A stretch of 64,000 bases of DNA from CAYRUZ01 sp964427895 (GCA_964427895.1 CAYRUZ010000002.1:62001-126000), one strand, 5' to 3'; numbered from the stretch's first letter, positions 15,162 to 24,023 are shown. Program-made: numbers and translations. The notes: generated from the letters alone by a model not told the origin.

Positions 15162-15208
15162 AGCACTCGCGATTGACGAGCGCTAAGCGGAAGGGGATAG
15201 CGCGAGAA

Positions 15209-16126
15209 TTAGCGGCAACTCCGCAAAAGCAGTTCCGCCAGCAGTTCGTGGTACCGGTTGTACTCGGGGACGTCGAGCGCGGCGATCATGCCGGGAGGGG
15301 CGTTGAGTTCGATGAGCATCCAGCGCCCGTCGCTGCGGCGGCACATGTCCGCGGAGTAGACGCGGGTGGGGAAGTGCTGGAGTTTTTCGTCGATGGCGCG
15401 GGAGAGCGCCCACTCATCCGCCGGAATCTTATCGTCCGGAATGGGGAAGTACGATCCGCCCAGCGACACATTGCTGATGAGCGATCCCTGCTTCGGAATC
15501 TTGTATTCCGCGTAGGCGAACTGTCCGCCGACGATGACGATGCGGCTGTCGTGCGTTCCTTCCATGATGCCGGGGATGCCGGCGGACGTGTCGATGAATT
15601 CCTGCACGAGGATCGGATAGATGTGATCGGCCGCCAGGATTTCGTTGGCCTTGCCGATGATGACGCCGCGACCGCAGGCGCCATCGATGGGCTTGGCGAC
15701 GATGAGCTGCGAGGGAATCTGCGCGACCGCGGCCGCGAGATCGTCCTTCGTGTCGACGCGGATCGTGGTCGACATGAATTCCTTCAGCAGCGCGTACGTT
15801 TCGTCCTTGTTGGTGCACACGTCGTAGAATGCGGCGTCGTTGATGACGTTGGTGCCGTCATCGAAGCGCAGGTCCTCGCCTTTGTTGTAAACCACGTCCG
15901 CCTGGATCTCTTCATTTACTTCGACGAAATCGCCGTTCTCATACTTCCAGTACCGGGAAAATTTGCCTTTGCCGAGGAATGTCGTTGCTCCGCGCGCGAT
16001 GAAGAGTGCCGCGCCTTTGCCCTGGATGCGCTTGGCGAACTCGCGGTACGACAGGCGGTACTCCTCTTCGTCGAAGGGGACGTCTTCGTGGTTGGGCCGG
16101 GTGAAGTAGACGACGATGCGTTTCAT
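15209..16126 (-). CDS. ATP-grasp ligase, tandem copy 2
   Basis: This 305-residue protein has an N-terminal Rossmann-like region (KRIVVYFTRPNHEDVPF) followed by an ATP-grasp fold: IVAKPIDGACGRGVII (ATP-binding lysine and glycine-rich loop), PILVQEFIDTS (adenine-binding hinge), and ELNAPPG (metal ligands Glu and Asn). It is paralogous to the gene upstream, and their ends overlap by four bases (ATGA), so they are co-translated. It is nearest in pattern to RimK/glutathione-synthetase-type carboxylate-amine ligases; the substrate is unknown. No precursor peptide gene with repeated core motifs is visible beside it. Confidence 0.8.
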   Translation of the reverse strand: MKRIVVYFTRPNHEDVPFDEEEYRLSYREFAKRIQGKGAALFIARGATTFLGKGKFSRYWKYENGDFVEVNEEIQADVVYNKGEDLRFDDGTNVINDAAFYDVCTNKDETYALLKEFMSTTIRVDTKDDLAAAVAQIPSQLIVAKPIDGACGRGVIIGKANEILAADHIYPILVQEFIDTSAGIPGIMEGTHDSRIVIVGGQFAYAEYKIPKQGSLISNVSLGGSYFPIPDDKIPADEWALSRAIDEKLQHFPTRVYSADMCRRSDGRWMLIELNAPPGMIAALDVPEYNRYHELLAELLLRSCR

Positions 16127-17058
16127 CGGGCGGCGGAAACGAGAAGGTCAGCGACGGCTTTGACGTACCGATCGTACTCCTCGGCGGCGAACGGGTTGGG
16201 GGCGCCGGGCTTGGAGTTGAGCTCGATGATGAACCACCTGCCGCTCGCATCGCGCCCCATGTCCAGCGAGTAGAAGCGCGTGGGGAACTCCTCGAGCGAG
16301 CGGTCCACGACGCGGTAGATTTCCAGCGCCTCTGCCGGGATCTTCTGAATCGGCACGGTGATTTCCTTCCCGCCCTTCGAGACGTTCGCCACGAGCGAGC
16401 CTTCCGGCGGGGTGCGGATGTAACTGGAAACGATGGTTCCGCCGATGGAGAAGATGCGGAAATCGTGATGCCCTTCGACGATGCCCGGGATGCCTCCGGA
16501 CGTATCGATGAATTCCTGGAGGATGAAGGGGAACTTCTTCACCGCGCTGCGAATCTGGTCTTTGGGGGCGATGACGACATCCTTGCCCATGCCGCCGTCG
16601 ACGGGCTTGGCGACGACCATGTTGGTCGAGAGGGCATCGAGCGCCCAGGCGATGTCGCCGTCGCCGTGCACGATGATCGTGCGCGGGCAGTACGGATTGT
16701 ACGACGTGTACGTCGCCCCTTTGTCCTTGCAGAAGTCGTCGAAGCGCGGGTCGTTGACCACGTTTGCCGCCGCATCGCGGAAGTAGTCCTTGTTCCAGAT
16801 TACGTCGCACGCGACAGGCGCGTCCTGGCGCTTCCATTCTCCGCCGACGAACCCCCATCCGCCCGAGAAGCGGCCGTTGCCCAGGTATGTTTTTTCATCG
16901 CGCACGATGAAGAAGCGCGCGCCTCGCGCCGTAATGGCCGCGGCGATTCCGGCGTAACTTTCGCGGAATTCCTGGTCGTGGAACGGGTAGTCGTCGAAGT
17001 CCGGTTGTTCGAAGAAGACGGCGATTACGGGGCCGGCGGTATGCGCACCGTCTGTCAT
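16123..17058 (-). CDS. ATP-grasp ligase, tandem copy 1
   Basis: This 311-residue paralogue of the following gene shares the N-terminal layout (F..QPDFDDYPFHDQEF) and the ATP-grasp motifs VVAKPVDGGMGKDVVI, FILQEFIDTSGGIPGI and ELNSKPGAPNPF. A perfect -10 (TATAAT, 17069-17074) lies four bases before a first ATG and ten before the second; only the second (17058) falls after the predicted transcription start, so I chose it. The two ligases form one operon. Two non-identical ligases acting on the same or successive substrates is a reasonable guess. Confidence 0.8.
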   Translation of the reverse strand: MTDGAHTAGPVIAVFFEQPDFDDYPFHDQEFRESYAGIAAAITARGARFFIVRDEKTYLGNGRFSGGWGFVGGEWKRQDAPVACDVIWNKDYFRDAAANVVNDPRFDDFCKDKGATYTSYNPYCPRTIIVHGDGDIAWALDALSTNMVVAKPVDGGMGKDVVIAPKDQIRSAVKKFPFILQEFIDTSGGIPGIVEGHHDFRIFSIGGTIVSSYIRTPPEGSLVANVSKGGKEITVPIQKIPAEALEIYRVVDRSLEEFPTRFYSLDMGRDASGRWFIIELNSKPGAPNPFAAEEYDRYVKAVADLLVSAAR

Positions 17059-17068
17059 TGTCATCCAT

Positions 17069-17074
17069 ATTATA
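17069..17074 (-). promoter_or_regulatory. -10 element of the ATP-grasp operon
   Basis: Perfect TATAAT on the minus strand, ten bases before the ATG at 17058. Confidence 0.6.
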
Positions 17075-17082
17075 CCCGTTTT

Positions 17083-17577
17083 TCAGCCTTCGGTCAGCCC
17101 GGCGGAAAAGGCTTTTTTGGCCAATTCTGCGCGCAATCCCTTCTCACCCTGGCGCATCACGTAGTTATGATTGGCCGAGAAAAAGGGCCGGAGGATGGGC
17201 GAAAGGTACCGCAGCAGGGGCTTGGCGGCCCGCACGTTCCAGTCGTAGGTGACGTCGGTCCACTCTCCGTCGGCGCGGAACGTCCAGCGTCCGGTCCCGA
17301 TCAGTTCGCCCCATGCCTCCAGGGCGTACCCGTTCGGCTCATCCACCTCCGTCACGCGGAAGCTCCATTTGAGCGTGTAGGGAAGGAAGCCCTTCGATTC
17401 CACGTCCACGGTCTTGCCCGGCCCGTGAGGAACGCCTGGGTCGGTCACTGTCACGCGGTGATACAGCGCCGGCCACCAGCGGGCGACATCTTCCGTGTCG
17501 CTCAGCATGTCGTAGATGAGTTGCGGCGTGCCCGGCACGCGCCAGCGGGTGACGAAGCGGTAATCGGCGGAGGGCAT
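17083..17577 (-). CDS. SRPBCC (START/polyketide-cyclase-like) family protein
   Basis: This 164-residue protein has typical SRPBCC features: YRFVTRWRVPGTPQLIYDMLSDTEDVARWWPALY at the start (helix-grip fold beginning), PYTLKWSFRVTEVDEPNGYALEAWGEL in the middle strands, and a long C-terminal helix. The family binds hydrophobic ligands or acts in cyclase/AHSA1-like roles, so the exact function is open. Its ATG follows the stop of the upstream gene by one base, which indicates co-translation. It lies just before the ATP-grasp pair, but these have their own -10 box. Confidence 0.75.
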   Translation of the reverse strand: MPSADYRFVTRWRVPGTPQLIYDMLSDTEDVARWWPALYHRVTVTDPGVPHGPGKTVDVESKGFLPYTLKWSFRVTEVDEPNGYALEAWGELIGTGRWTFRADGEWTDVTYDWNVRAAKPLLRYLSPILRPFFSANHNYVMRQGEKGLRAELAKKAFSAGLTEG

Positions 17578-17578
17578 A

Positions 17579-17965
17579 TCAGAAATTGACCGATCCGAAG
17601 ACGCTCGGATGGTCGGGGTAGAGAAGCATCGAGGCGCTGATGGGGCAATCTCCGGCGTACAGGTACGGGAAAGTCCAGCCGATGGGGGAGACGGTCGTGG
17701 CCCCGAATACGTCGGGCAACGTCGCCCGCCCGCACCCGCTGCCGCGGAAGCTCGGCTCTTCGATGATGTCGAAATCGACGGCATCAGGCGCCGGGACACC
17801 GGGGGGCAGATCCAACCGCTCCTGCTGCCGGGGTTCCCCGCGCACTTCGGCGGCTGGCAACGCGGCCATCTCTTCGTCAGAAACGCGCAACGACTCCTCT
17901 TCGGGGGTTGCCGAAAGGAGAAGCGGAAGCAGAGCGATGGTGACGAGTATCGTCCTGCGCGACAT
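17579..17965 (-). CDS. hypothetical secreted protein
   Basis: This 128-residue protein has a signal peptide (MSRRTILVTIALLPLLLSA). The mature part is acidic and proline-rich, then has a Cys-containing region (GSGCGRATLP, GDCPISASM) where a disulfide is possible. No family is recognised. -10 TAGGAT stands exactly six bases before the ATG. It is followed with one-base spacing by the SRPBCC gene, so the two form an operon. Confidence 0.65.
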   Translation of the reverse strand: MSRRTILVTIALLPLLLSATPEEESLRVSDEEMAALPAAEVRGEPRQQERLDLPPGVPAPDAVDFDIIEEPSFRGSGCGRATLPDVFGATTVSPIGWTFPYLYAGDCPISASMLLYPDHPSVFGSVNF

Positions 17966-17971
17966 GCGCGC

Positions 17972-17977
17972 ATCCTA
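17972..17977 (-). promoter_or_regulatory. -10 element of the secreted-protein/SRPBCC operon, leaderless
   Basis: TAGGAT on the minus strand (extended by TGA) with six bases to the ATG at 17965. Confidence 0.55.
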
Positions 17978-18601
17978 TCACTTCTTGCTCGATGTCGAGG
18001 ACGCCGCCGCGGGAACGGGCGAGCCGGCACGGATCACGTTGGTCATGTACACCTCGGTCTCGCCGTTGGTGCACGCCGTGGTGCCGTCGTCGCGGTCCAT
18101 GCATTCGGTCCCTTTGTCCATGATGATCAAGAGGCGGAAGCCGTCCGCTTCCGACTTGCGGAAGACGAACTGGCTGGAGTTCTGCTCCTTCTTGTCGAGC
18201 GCGGTGAAACGCTGCCAGCCCGATGACTTGATGTTCTGGAGGATGTCTTCCTTGCGCGCGGCCAATCCCTGGTCCGGCGAGAACATGGCGAACACGATCA
18301 CTTCTTTTTCTTCGCGCGGCGCATTGGTTGCCGGATCGATGACCGTCACGGACGGCAGGCTGCGGCGCACGCTGCGCGACCACTGCATGCTCGGGATGAT
18401 CTCCTTGATGGCGGCGAATTCGGCAACGGTGACTTCGTCTCGGGGTGCTTCTGCCGGGGTCTTTTGCTGCTTGCGTGCCTGGATCTCACGACGGTCGTGC
18501 TCCACCGGCTGATCAGTGGGAACGAGGCGGGCATCGGGGCTGCAGGCAGCCAGGAGGCAGGTCAACAGGGCGACGGAGGCAAAACGGGAAGCAATGCGCA
18601 T
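17978..18601 (-). CDS. hypothetical lipoprotein
   Basis: This 207-residue protein has a lipobox LLAAC near residue 20. The mature part has a charged linker (EHDRREIQARKQQK) and a compact domain with VTVIDPATNAPREEKEVIVFAMF and a Cys pair (ECMDRDDGTTAC). It ends in a Ser-rich tail. No family is recognised. The first possible ATG (18613) overlaps the -10 box TATGCT at 18609-18614, so the ATG at 18601, seven bases downstream of that box, is the likely start. Confidence 0.7.
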   Translation of the reverse strand: MRIASRFASVALLTCLLAACSPDARLVPTDQPVEHDRREIQARKQQKTPAEAPRDEVTVAEFAAIKEIIPSMQWSRSVRRSLPSVTVIDPATNAPREEKEVIVFAMFSPDQGLAARKEDILQNIKSSGWQRFTALDKKEQNSSQFVFRKSEADGFRLLIIMDKGTECMDRDDGTTACTNGETEVYMTNVIRAGSPVPAAASSTSSKK

Positions 18602-18608
18602 ATGCGCC

Positions 18609-18614
18609 AGCATA
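18609..18614 (-). promoter_or_regulatory. -10 element of lipoprotein at 18601, leaderless
   Basis: TATGCT on the minus strand, seven bases before the ATG. Confidence 0.5.
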
Positions 18615-18642
18615 CCCCCATCCCGGCCGCTATCGCCAGCCG

Positions 18643-19206
18643 TTATCCCATTTGCCAGACCCGAATGGCATCGATGGGGAAGAGGAGCATGAGCACGTTG
18701 AGCGTGAGGTTGTCGCGGTAGAGCACGAGCATGATGAACTCGATAAAGAGGAAGAGCGCGACGCCGAACCCCAGCCCCTTTTTATGCGTCAGCCAGAACC
18801 CGAAAGCGCAAGAGAGAACGTCGCCGAACGAGTTGAGAATGCTGTCACCCGTGTAGCCTCGCGCCGCCGTCTCCGAGCGGTAGCGGTCGATTACCATCGG
18901 GGTGTTTTCGAACACTTCCCATCCCATCTCGATGCCGATCGCCAAGAGCAACCGCGTGGGCCAGGAGATGCGGTGTGCCCATGCGTCGAGGAACCAGAAA
19001 AAAATGACGCCGTGCAAAATATGCGAGAGCGAGTAGGGATCGAGCAGGTGCTGAGATGTTTCCGCGCCAGCCGCGTCGAACGTGTACAGGCCGATCCCGC
19101 AGTCGCAGATCCAGAGGCGTCCCATCCAGCGGAGGATGACGGCGAAGATGATCCCCATCGAGACCGCGCAGGCCCATGTCCGTTGATCGCGTGACGGCGC
19201 TTTCAC
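18643..19206 (-). CDS. DUF2585 (UPF0314) membrane protein
   Basis: This protein of about 187 residues has four to five hydrophobic segments and the DUF2585 signature: SQHLLDPYSLSHILHG, then EMGWEVFENTPMVIDRYR, then YTGDSILNSFGD. The family is an integral membrane protein of unknown function known mainly from alphaproteobacteria, so its presence here may reflect transfer. An ATG at 19215 lies inside the -10 TACAAT (19214-19219); the GTG at 19206, seven bases after the box, is therefore the better start. Confidence 0.8.
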   Translation of the reverse strand: MKAPSRDQRTWACAVSMGIIFAVILRWMGRLWICDCGIGLYTFDAAGAETSQHLLDPYSLSHILHGVIFFWFLDAWAHRISWPTRLLLAIGIEMGWEVFENTPMVIDRYRSETAARGYTGDSILNSFGDVLSCAFGFWLTHKKGLGFGVALFLFIEFIMLVLYRDNLTLNVLMLLFPIDAIRVWQMG

Positions 19207-19213
19207 GCGGCGC

Positions 19214-19219
19214 ATTGTA
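19214..19219 (-). promoter_or_regulatory. -10 element of the DUF2585 gene, leaderless
   Basis: TACAAT on the minus strand, seven bases before GTG at 19206. Confidence 0.55.
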
Positions 19220-19222
19220 CGC

Positions 19223-20644
19223 TTACAGGCTCATGCGCAAATCCATGTACTCGCTCTGCGTGAAACGCGTCGTGCTGGCTTCGAGGAATTTGAGCAGAAC
19301 GAAAATGGGATAGCTCTTCGGATCGAAACCTTCGACCGACCGGATTGCGTAGAGAACCTTCATGAAGGCCTGCAGCGCGTCGCGTGTTTCCTCGTAGCGC
19401 TGGATTTTCGCCGGGTCCGGAGCCGCAATCGCCCGGATCGGCTGTTCGCCGATTTCTGCGGATCGATGCGCTGTATCCAGTTTTTCCATGTGCTCTTTCC
19501 TCGCAAACTTGATTTCGGAGGCGATGATCACTGCATAGTACGCGACGATCGGCAGCATGCGCCGCACCACGTCGCGTTTCTCCTCGTCCATCGGACCCTT
19601 GAGGATCGGCAGCACGCCGTTCGTCAGGACGTCCGTGTACAGTTTGCACTCGCTACCGCTTTGAGGAAGAACGAGCTTAACGCGATCATACTCCGCAGTA
19701 GTATCCTGAAATGTTGGGAGAAGACGGGTGATAGTGCCTTCGCGATCGGCAATGTCATACTGCACGTCCCCCTCTGCGCAGTATCTTTGGATGATTTCCT
19801 CATCTGCTTCTCGCAAGTACTGGCGCCATTCGTGATGCTGGTACCCCCTAATCAACGCGTCAGGGATGTGTTCTGCAGGACTCTCCATGATGTCCTGTCC
19901 GATCTCCTCGATAACGGCATTGAGCGTCGCTTCGAAGAGGACCGATCGCTGGTCTTCGTCGAGGAACATGTCTTCGCCTCCGAGAAGGGGCGGAGCAGCG
20001 CGGTCGAGGACGTCCCATGCCGTTTCGCGCCATTGCTTGTGCTTGACCTTCAGTTTTGCCGGGTGGCGATCGGTCAGTTCCGGGAAGGCTTCGCGCATGA
20101 AGCGCTGAGTCTGGCTGATTACCGCGTCCTCCGAGACGAACTCCCCCGTGAGCGCCGTAAGAACGGCGTTGTCTTTGTTGCCCCACGACCCCATGGCTTT
20201 GTCGAAGACAGCCACCTCGTGCCCGTCGGAGCCCCGCTCCTTTTTGGGGGCGGACGCGAACAGGGGTGATTGTGGATTCGCGACAGTAACTTTTGTGGCG
20301 TCTTTCGCCTGCAGGATGCGGGAGGCAAGACTGCGGGCGAGGTACCGCTCGTTGTTGCCGGGCAGGAGCTGACGGTACAGCAGGTGCATCATCGCCTCGT
20401 TTGCCGCCCACTGGAAAGTGGTGCGACGCGCGTCGGAGAAGGTGTATCCGCTCGACGCCTTCACCGCGTTGCGCTTCAGCCACGCTTCGGTGCGCCCGCG
20501 GCACCACGCGAAGAGTTGCTCTGCCTCGATGATCGTCTCCGGTTGCGCTTCGACGAAGGTGTGGTTCGGGATGAGCCGCGCGACGAGGTTCGCGACCAAT
20601 TCGTCCGATGATGCTGGAGCCTGCGGCTCGTTGATGGTTGTCAT
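19223..20644 (-). CDS. hypothetical large soluble protein
   Basis: This 473-residue protein has no signal peptide or membrane segment and is predominantly helical and acidic. It has a Trp/Arg-rich N-terminal region (FAWCRGRTEAWLKR) and several amphipathic helices. No recognised catalytic motif is visible. A perfect -10 (TATAAT) lies 11 bases upstream of the ATG at 20644. The next gene downstream on this strand is the DUF2585 gene, which has its own -10. Function unknown. Confidence 0.65.
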   Translation of the reverse strand: MTTINEPQAPASSDELVANLVARLIPNHTFVEAQPETIIEAEQLFAWCRGRTEAWLKRNAVKASSGYTFSDARRTTFQWAANEAMMHLLYRQLLPGNNERYLARSLASRILQAKDATKVTVANPQSPLFASAPKKERGSDGHEVAVFDKAMGSWGNKDNAVLTALTGEFVSEDAVISQTQRFMREAFPELTDRHPAKLKVKHKQWRETAWDVLDRAAPPLLGGEDMFLDEDQRSVLFEATLNAVIEEIGQDIMESPAEHIPDALIRGYQHHEWRQYLREADEEIIQRYCAEGDVQYDIADREGTITRLLPTFQDTTAEYDRVKLVLPQSGSECKLYTDVLTNGVLPILKGPMDEEKRDVVRRMLPIVAYYAVIIASEIKFARKEHMEKLDTAHRSAEIGEQPIRAIAAPDPAKIQRYEETRDALQAFMKVLYAIRSVEGFDPKSYPIFVLLKFLEASTTRFTQSEYMDLRMSL

Positions 20645-20773
20645 AGTGGCCAAGCATTATAAAAGAATCACGACTTCCCGCAATGGCGCAAAGCGCCGGA
20701 AGCGGCCCAAAAGACGGCATCGGAGCGCGAGAAGTTTCCCGTGCGTTTTGGCGACGGTGAATGCGGTTGGCAG

Positions 20774-20779
20774 TACACT
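20774..20779 (+). promoter_or_regulatory. -10 element of the gene at 20787, leaderless
   Basis: TACACT, seven bases, then ATG. Confidence 0.55.
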
Positions 20780-20786
20780 GAGTGGG

Positions 20787-21671
20787 ATGCGTCTCCTGTC
20801 CGCCTCGATCGCCGCTCTGCTGCTCCCTTCGCTCGCGTTCGCCGCGTCGCCCATCGCGGTATCCGTCGATGCGCTCGCACTCCAGGACGTGGCGCAAGGG
20901 GCGCAGCGAGTGCCGGTGTTGAGCGTGAAGATCTCTGCGACGTGCGAGAAGAGCGTGACGCTCTCCTCCGTCACCATCCACCACGAGGGGCTCGGGTCGG
21001 CGTCCGACATTCTGCGCGTGTATGCGGTCAACGGGTTGCAACGCCGATCGCCCGGGTACTCGCTTCCGAAAAACGAAGATCTCACACTGTCCTTGCGCGC
21101 GGTGAGCGTACCGGCGTGCAAGAGCATCACGCTGCTCATAGCGGCGGATCTTTCGCCCCAAGCAGCCGTCGCGACGTCGCACCGTTTCAGTCTCGTGAAC
21201 GTCGAGACGGGAGACGGTAACGTGGCCACTCCCTCGTCGACTGCGCAGCCCGCACCGATCGCCGTTTCTCCCCAGGGCCAGCTCGGCACCGTGACCATCT
21301 CGTACCGCGCCCTCACGGGAACGGTGTCGTACGGGTCACAGCGCGTCTTGGCGCGGCTGCTGCTGCAAGGTTCGGGGGCCAATCAGGAAATCGATGCCAT
21401 CACGCTGACCAACGACGGTTCCGCGTCCGATACTGACCTCCGCAACTTGTACTTCGAGGACGCCGCGGGCACCGCGCTGACGGGCACGGTCGATCGTCTC
21501 GACGGCGACCACGTCCGTCTTGTTTTCGACCCGCCTCTGTCGCTCGAGCGCAATGCCGAAAAGCTCATCCAACTCCGCGCCGACGTGCGGGCCAGCCGCA
21601 AAAAAACCATCGAGTTCGTCGTCGAGGAAAATGCGGACGTAGAAGCGCGCACAGTCCGCGGACGTCGTTGA
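20787..21671 (+). CDS. hypothetical secreted beta-rich protein
   Basis: This 294-residue protein has a signal peptide (MRLLSASIAALLLPSLAFAA). Two beta-rich halves follow, each resembling an Ig-like or cohesin-like sandwich: one with VPVLSVKISATCEKSVTLSSV and paired Cys, the second with RVLARLLLQGSGANQEIDAITL. It ends shortly after a basic tail with no anchor, so it is likely released or held by partners. The start is fixed by the signal peptide and by the -10 box at 20774-20779. It converges end to end with the histidine kinase gene, with no bases between the stops. Confidence 0.7.
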   Translation: MRLLSASIAALLLPSLAFAASPIAVSVDALALQDVAQGAQRVPVLSVKISATCEKSVTLSSVTIHHEGLGSASDILRVYAVNGLQRRSPGYSLPKNEDLTLSLRAVSVPACKSITLLIAADLSPQAAVATSHRFSLVNVETGDGNVATPSSTAQPAPIAVSPQGQLGTVTISYRALTGTVSYGSQRVLARLLLQGSGANQEIDAITLTNDGSASDTDLRNLYFEDAAGTALTGTVDRLDGDHVRLVFDPPLSLERNAEKLIQLRADVRASRKKTIEFVVEENADVEARTVRGRR

Positions 21672-23648
21672 TCAAAGCATCGCTATTTTCTCTTCTTCAA
21701 GCGCCTTTGGCAGGGAAAGGGTGAAGACAGATCCCTCGTTTTCGCGTGAGGTGACCTGGATGTCGCCGCCCAATGCTTTCGTGAGAAGCGCGACGAGGTA
21801 CAAGCCAAGGCCCGTTCCCGTCGTATCGCGCGACACGATGTTGTCGCCGCGGAAGAATTTTTGGAAAACGAGCTTCTGCTGGTGAAGCGGTATGCCGTAA
21901 CCGGTGTCTTTCACCTCGATGACGACTCGGTCATCCGCGTCGCGAGCGATCAGCGAGATGGATCCTCCGTCGGGCGTGTACTTCACGGCATTCTGCAAAA
22001 GATTCATGACGATTTCACGCAGGCAGATGACGTCGGTCTTGATGCGCAGGCTGTCGGGCGTGTCGATCGTGAACGTCTGCTTCCTGCGGGCGCATTGATC
22101 ACGGAACAATGATTCCTTTTTACGCAGGAGTTCGCTGAGATCCACCTCTTCGGATTTGAGAAGCGTATTTTCGGATTCGACGCGCGAAATGCGCAGCATC
22201 GCGTTGATGGTTTCGCTCATGCGCGCCACGCCCTGTTGGCCTTCACGGAGCACGTACTCCTCGCTCTCGGACATCCTGCCGGCAAGTTCTCGCTGCAAGC
22301 GCGACAGGCTCCAGCGTATCGCGGTGAGAGGAGTGCGCAGCTGATGCGAAGCGAGCGACATGAATTCCGATTTTGCGCGGTCCGAGCGTCGTTCTTTTGT
22401 CACGTCGCGGTAGAGGAAGAGCAAGCCGTGGTACACACCGTCCTCGCTGATGGGGAGAAAATCTTGCGGGACGACGCGGCCGTCCATCAAGCGACTGTCA
22501 TCCGCTACGATCGGCTCTCGTGCCTCAATAGCTTTGTGCACCCTCTCGGTGTGTTGTTCGGGGGCGGCTAACATACTGTGGAATTGGCGGAACACTTTGT
22601 CCTGTCGCAGGCTTGGCGACGCTTCGATGTGAAACAAGCGGCAGTAGGCGTCGTTCAATTCGAGAATGTTGCCGTGCGCGTTCATCAGCAGCGCACCGAC
22701 GGGCATGTGGAGGATGGTGGAACGCAGCCGTTGAAAGTTCGCCCTGTCCTGTTCTCGCGCTTGCTCCAGCTCGCGCGTGCGTTCGCGCACTTTTTGCTCC
22801 AGTGCCTCTTCCGAGGCGCGTCGTTCCAACATGGCGGAGGAGAGTAACAGTCCCAACGCCGATGCGACGATCATGAACACCTGCAACAACAGCAGCGACG
22901 CGTTTGCGTCGTTGACGAAGAACGGACCGACTTGCCGCAGCGTCGCTACCACTGCCGTGGTACAGAGTAGGAAAGTCGCACCCATCGTTTCTTTCGGGCC
23001 CATGCGCACGCCGATCCACAGGATCGGGAGGAAGCACACGAACGCTAACCGGTAATGCGTGATGCCGGGCGTGATGCGCGAGGTGAAGAAAAACATGTTC
23101 AGGCTCGTGATCACCAGGCAGACGATGAGCGCTTCGATTGCGAGCGGCATTGTCCACTTCCGGGCTGGTTGGAGCCAAAGAATGACTAAAATGGGTGTGA
23201 CTCCAAGCAGTCCTCCAACGTCGCCCAGCCACCATGTGGTGAACACCGACAGGTGCCGGTCCGGTACCAGTCCGGCTGCCGACAGCACGGCCAAGCCGAT
23301 CACCGCGCTGATGATGGCGCAGAGGAGCGTGCATAAAGTAAAACGCAAAACGTTGTCGCCGCGACGGTAAAAATTTCGCCCCTCCGCGAAGATTTCCATT
23401 AAGAGCGAACAGGTAACCGCTTCGATCGTGTTGCCGACGGCGATGCCCAGAGACGTCCAGACTGTGCCGTACGTGGTGATATTCACGAAAAATGCTCCGG
23501 CGAAGACTGCCGGCCAGACGCGTCTTCCTAGAAGGAGGCACGCGGTGAGCGCGATGCCGGACGGGGGCCAAAGTGCCGATGCACTCGGGTGTTGGAAGGC
23601 GAGTAAAAGACCCGCTTTGCCTGCAAGGAAATACACGATGGCGATCAC
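21672..23648 (-). CDS. MASE1-PAS sensor histidine kinase
   Basis: This protein of about 658 residues has a MASE1-type multi-helix membrane sensor (LAGKAGLLLAF...PPSGIALTACLLLGRRVWPA, about eight segments), a coiled coil (EEALEQKVRERTRELEQAREQ), a PAS domain, a HisKA box (LASHQLRTPLTAIRWSLSR) with phospho-acceptor His, and an HATPase domain (NLLQNAVKYTPDGG; DTGYGIP; TGTGLGL). The GTG at 23648 is the first conventional start but truncates the first membrane helix; a -10 TAGACT at 23707-23712 points to initiation at an in-frame ATA at 23699. No response regulator is adjacent. Confidence 0.9.
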   Translation of the reverse strand: MIAIVYFLAGKAGLLLAFQHPSASALWPPSGIALTACLLLGRRVWPAVFAGAFFVNITTYGTVWTSLGIAVGNTIEAVTCSLLMEIFAEGRNFYRRGDNVLRFTLCTLLCAIISAVIGLAVLSAAGLVPDRHLSVFTTWWLGDVGGLLGVTPILVILWLQPARKWTMPLAIEALIVCLVITSLNMFFFTSRITPGITHYRLAFVCFLPILWIGVRMGPKETMGATFLLCTTAVVATLRQVGPFFVNDANASLLLLQVFMIVASALGLLLSSAMLERRASEEALEQKVRERTRELEQAREQDRANFQRLRSTILHMPVGALLMNAHGNILELNDAYCRLFHIEASPSLRQDKVFRQFHSMLAAPEQHTERVHKAIEAREPIVADDSRLMDGRVVPQDFLPISEDGVYHGLLFLYRDVTKERRSDRAKSEFMSLASHQLRTPLTAIRWSLSRLQRELAGRMSESEEYVLREGQQGVARMSETINAMLRISRVESENTLLKSEEVDLSELLRKKESLFRDQCARRKQTFTIDTPDSLRIKTDVICLREIVMNLLQNAVKYTPDGGSISLIARDADDRVVIEVKDTGYGIPLHQQKLVFQKFFRGDNIVSRDTTGTGLGLYLVALLTKALGGDIQVTSRENEGSVFTLSLPKALEEEKIAML

Positions 23649-23768
23649 GGGAAGGGTGACCCAGTCCGGTGGCCTGCGCAGTTTCCCGAGCGAATGTATG
23701 CGAATCAGTCTACCGGTCTATGACAAACGGCAAACAAAAAGCGATGTGAAATACAATTTTCAAACGGT

Positions 23769-24017
23769 TCATCGTTGTCGCGCGTCAAGCGCGGCTCGCA
23801 GAACTTTGGTGAGGAAAAGCAGCATGCGCAAAACAACGAAAACGGTGCATCCGACGATGAGTGCATGCTGCAGTCGCTGCATATCCGTGAATTGGACGAC
23901 GGTGCAGGATTCGGCGCACTGCACGAACGTGCCGTCGTCGAAGGCGGCGAATGCCGCCGTTGCAAGCGACCCGAGCAAAAACGATATCAGCCATGCATGG
24001 CGAACGATCCAACGCAC
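23769..24017 (-). CDS. small two-helix membrane protein
   Basis: This is an 82-residue protein starting at GTG 24017. It has two hydrophobic segments (about 8-28 and 52-72) joined by an acidic loop with two Cys (VQCAESC), and a basic C-terminus (RAALDARQR). -10 TATATA (24024-24029) stands exactly six bases before the GTG, matching the leaderless pattern seen elsewhere here and supporting this start. Longer frames on this strand run antisense into the gene at 24084 and are not convincing. No family is recognised. Confidence 0.5.
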   Translation of the reverse strand: MRWIVRHAWLISFLLGSLATAAFAAFDDGTFVQCAESCTVVQFTDMQRLQHALIVGCTVFVVLRMLLFLTKVLRAALDARQR

Positions 24018-24023
24018 GGACCA

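Noticed and set aside
19860..21182. Minus-strand frame of 440 codons across 19860-21182
   Set aside because: It overlaps the real gene 19223-20644 in another frame, is Arg/His-rich, and runs through the divergent promoter region.
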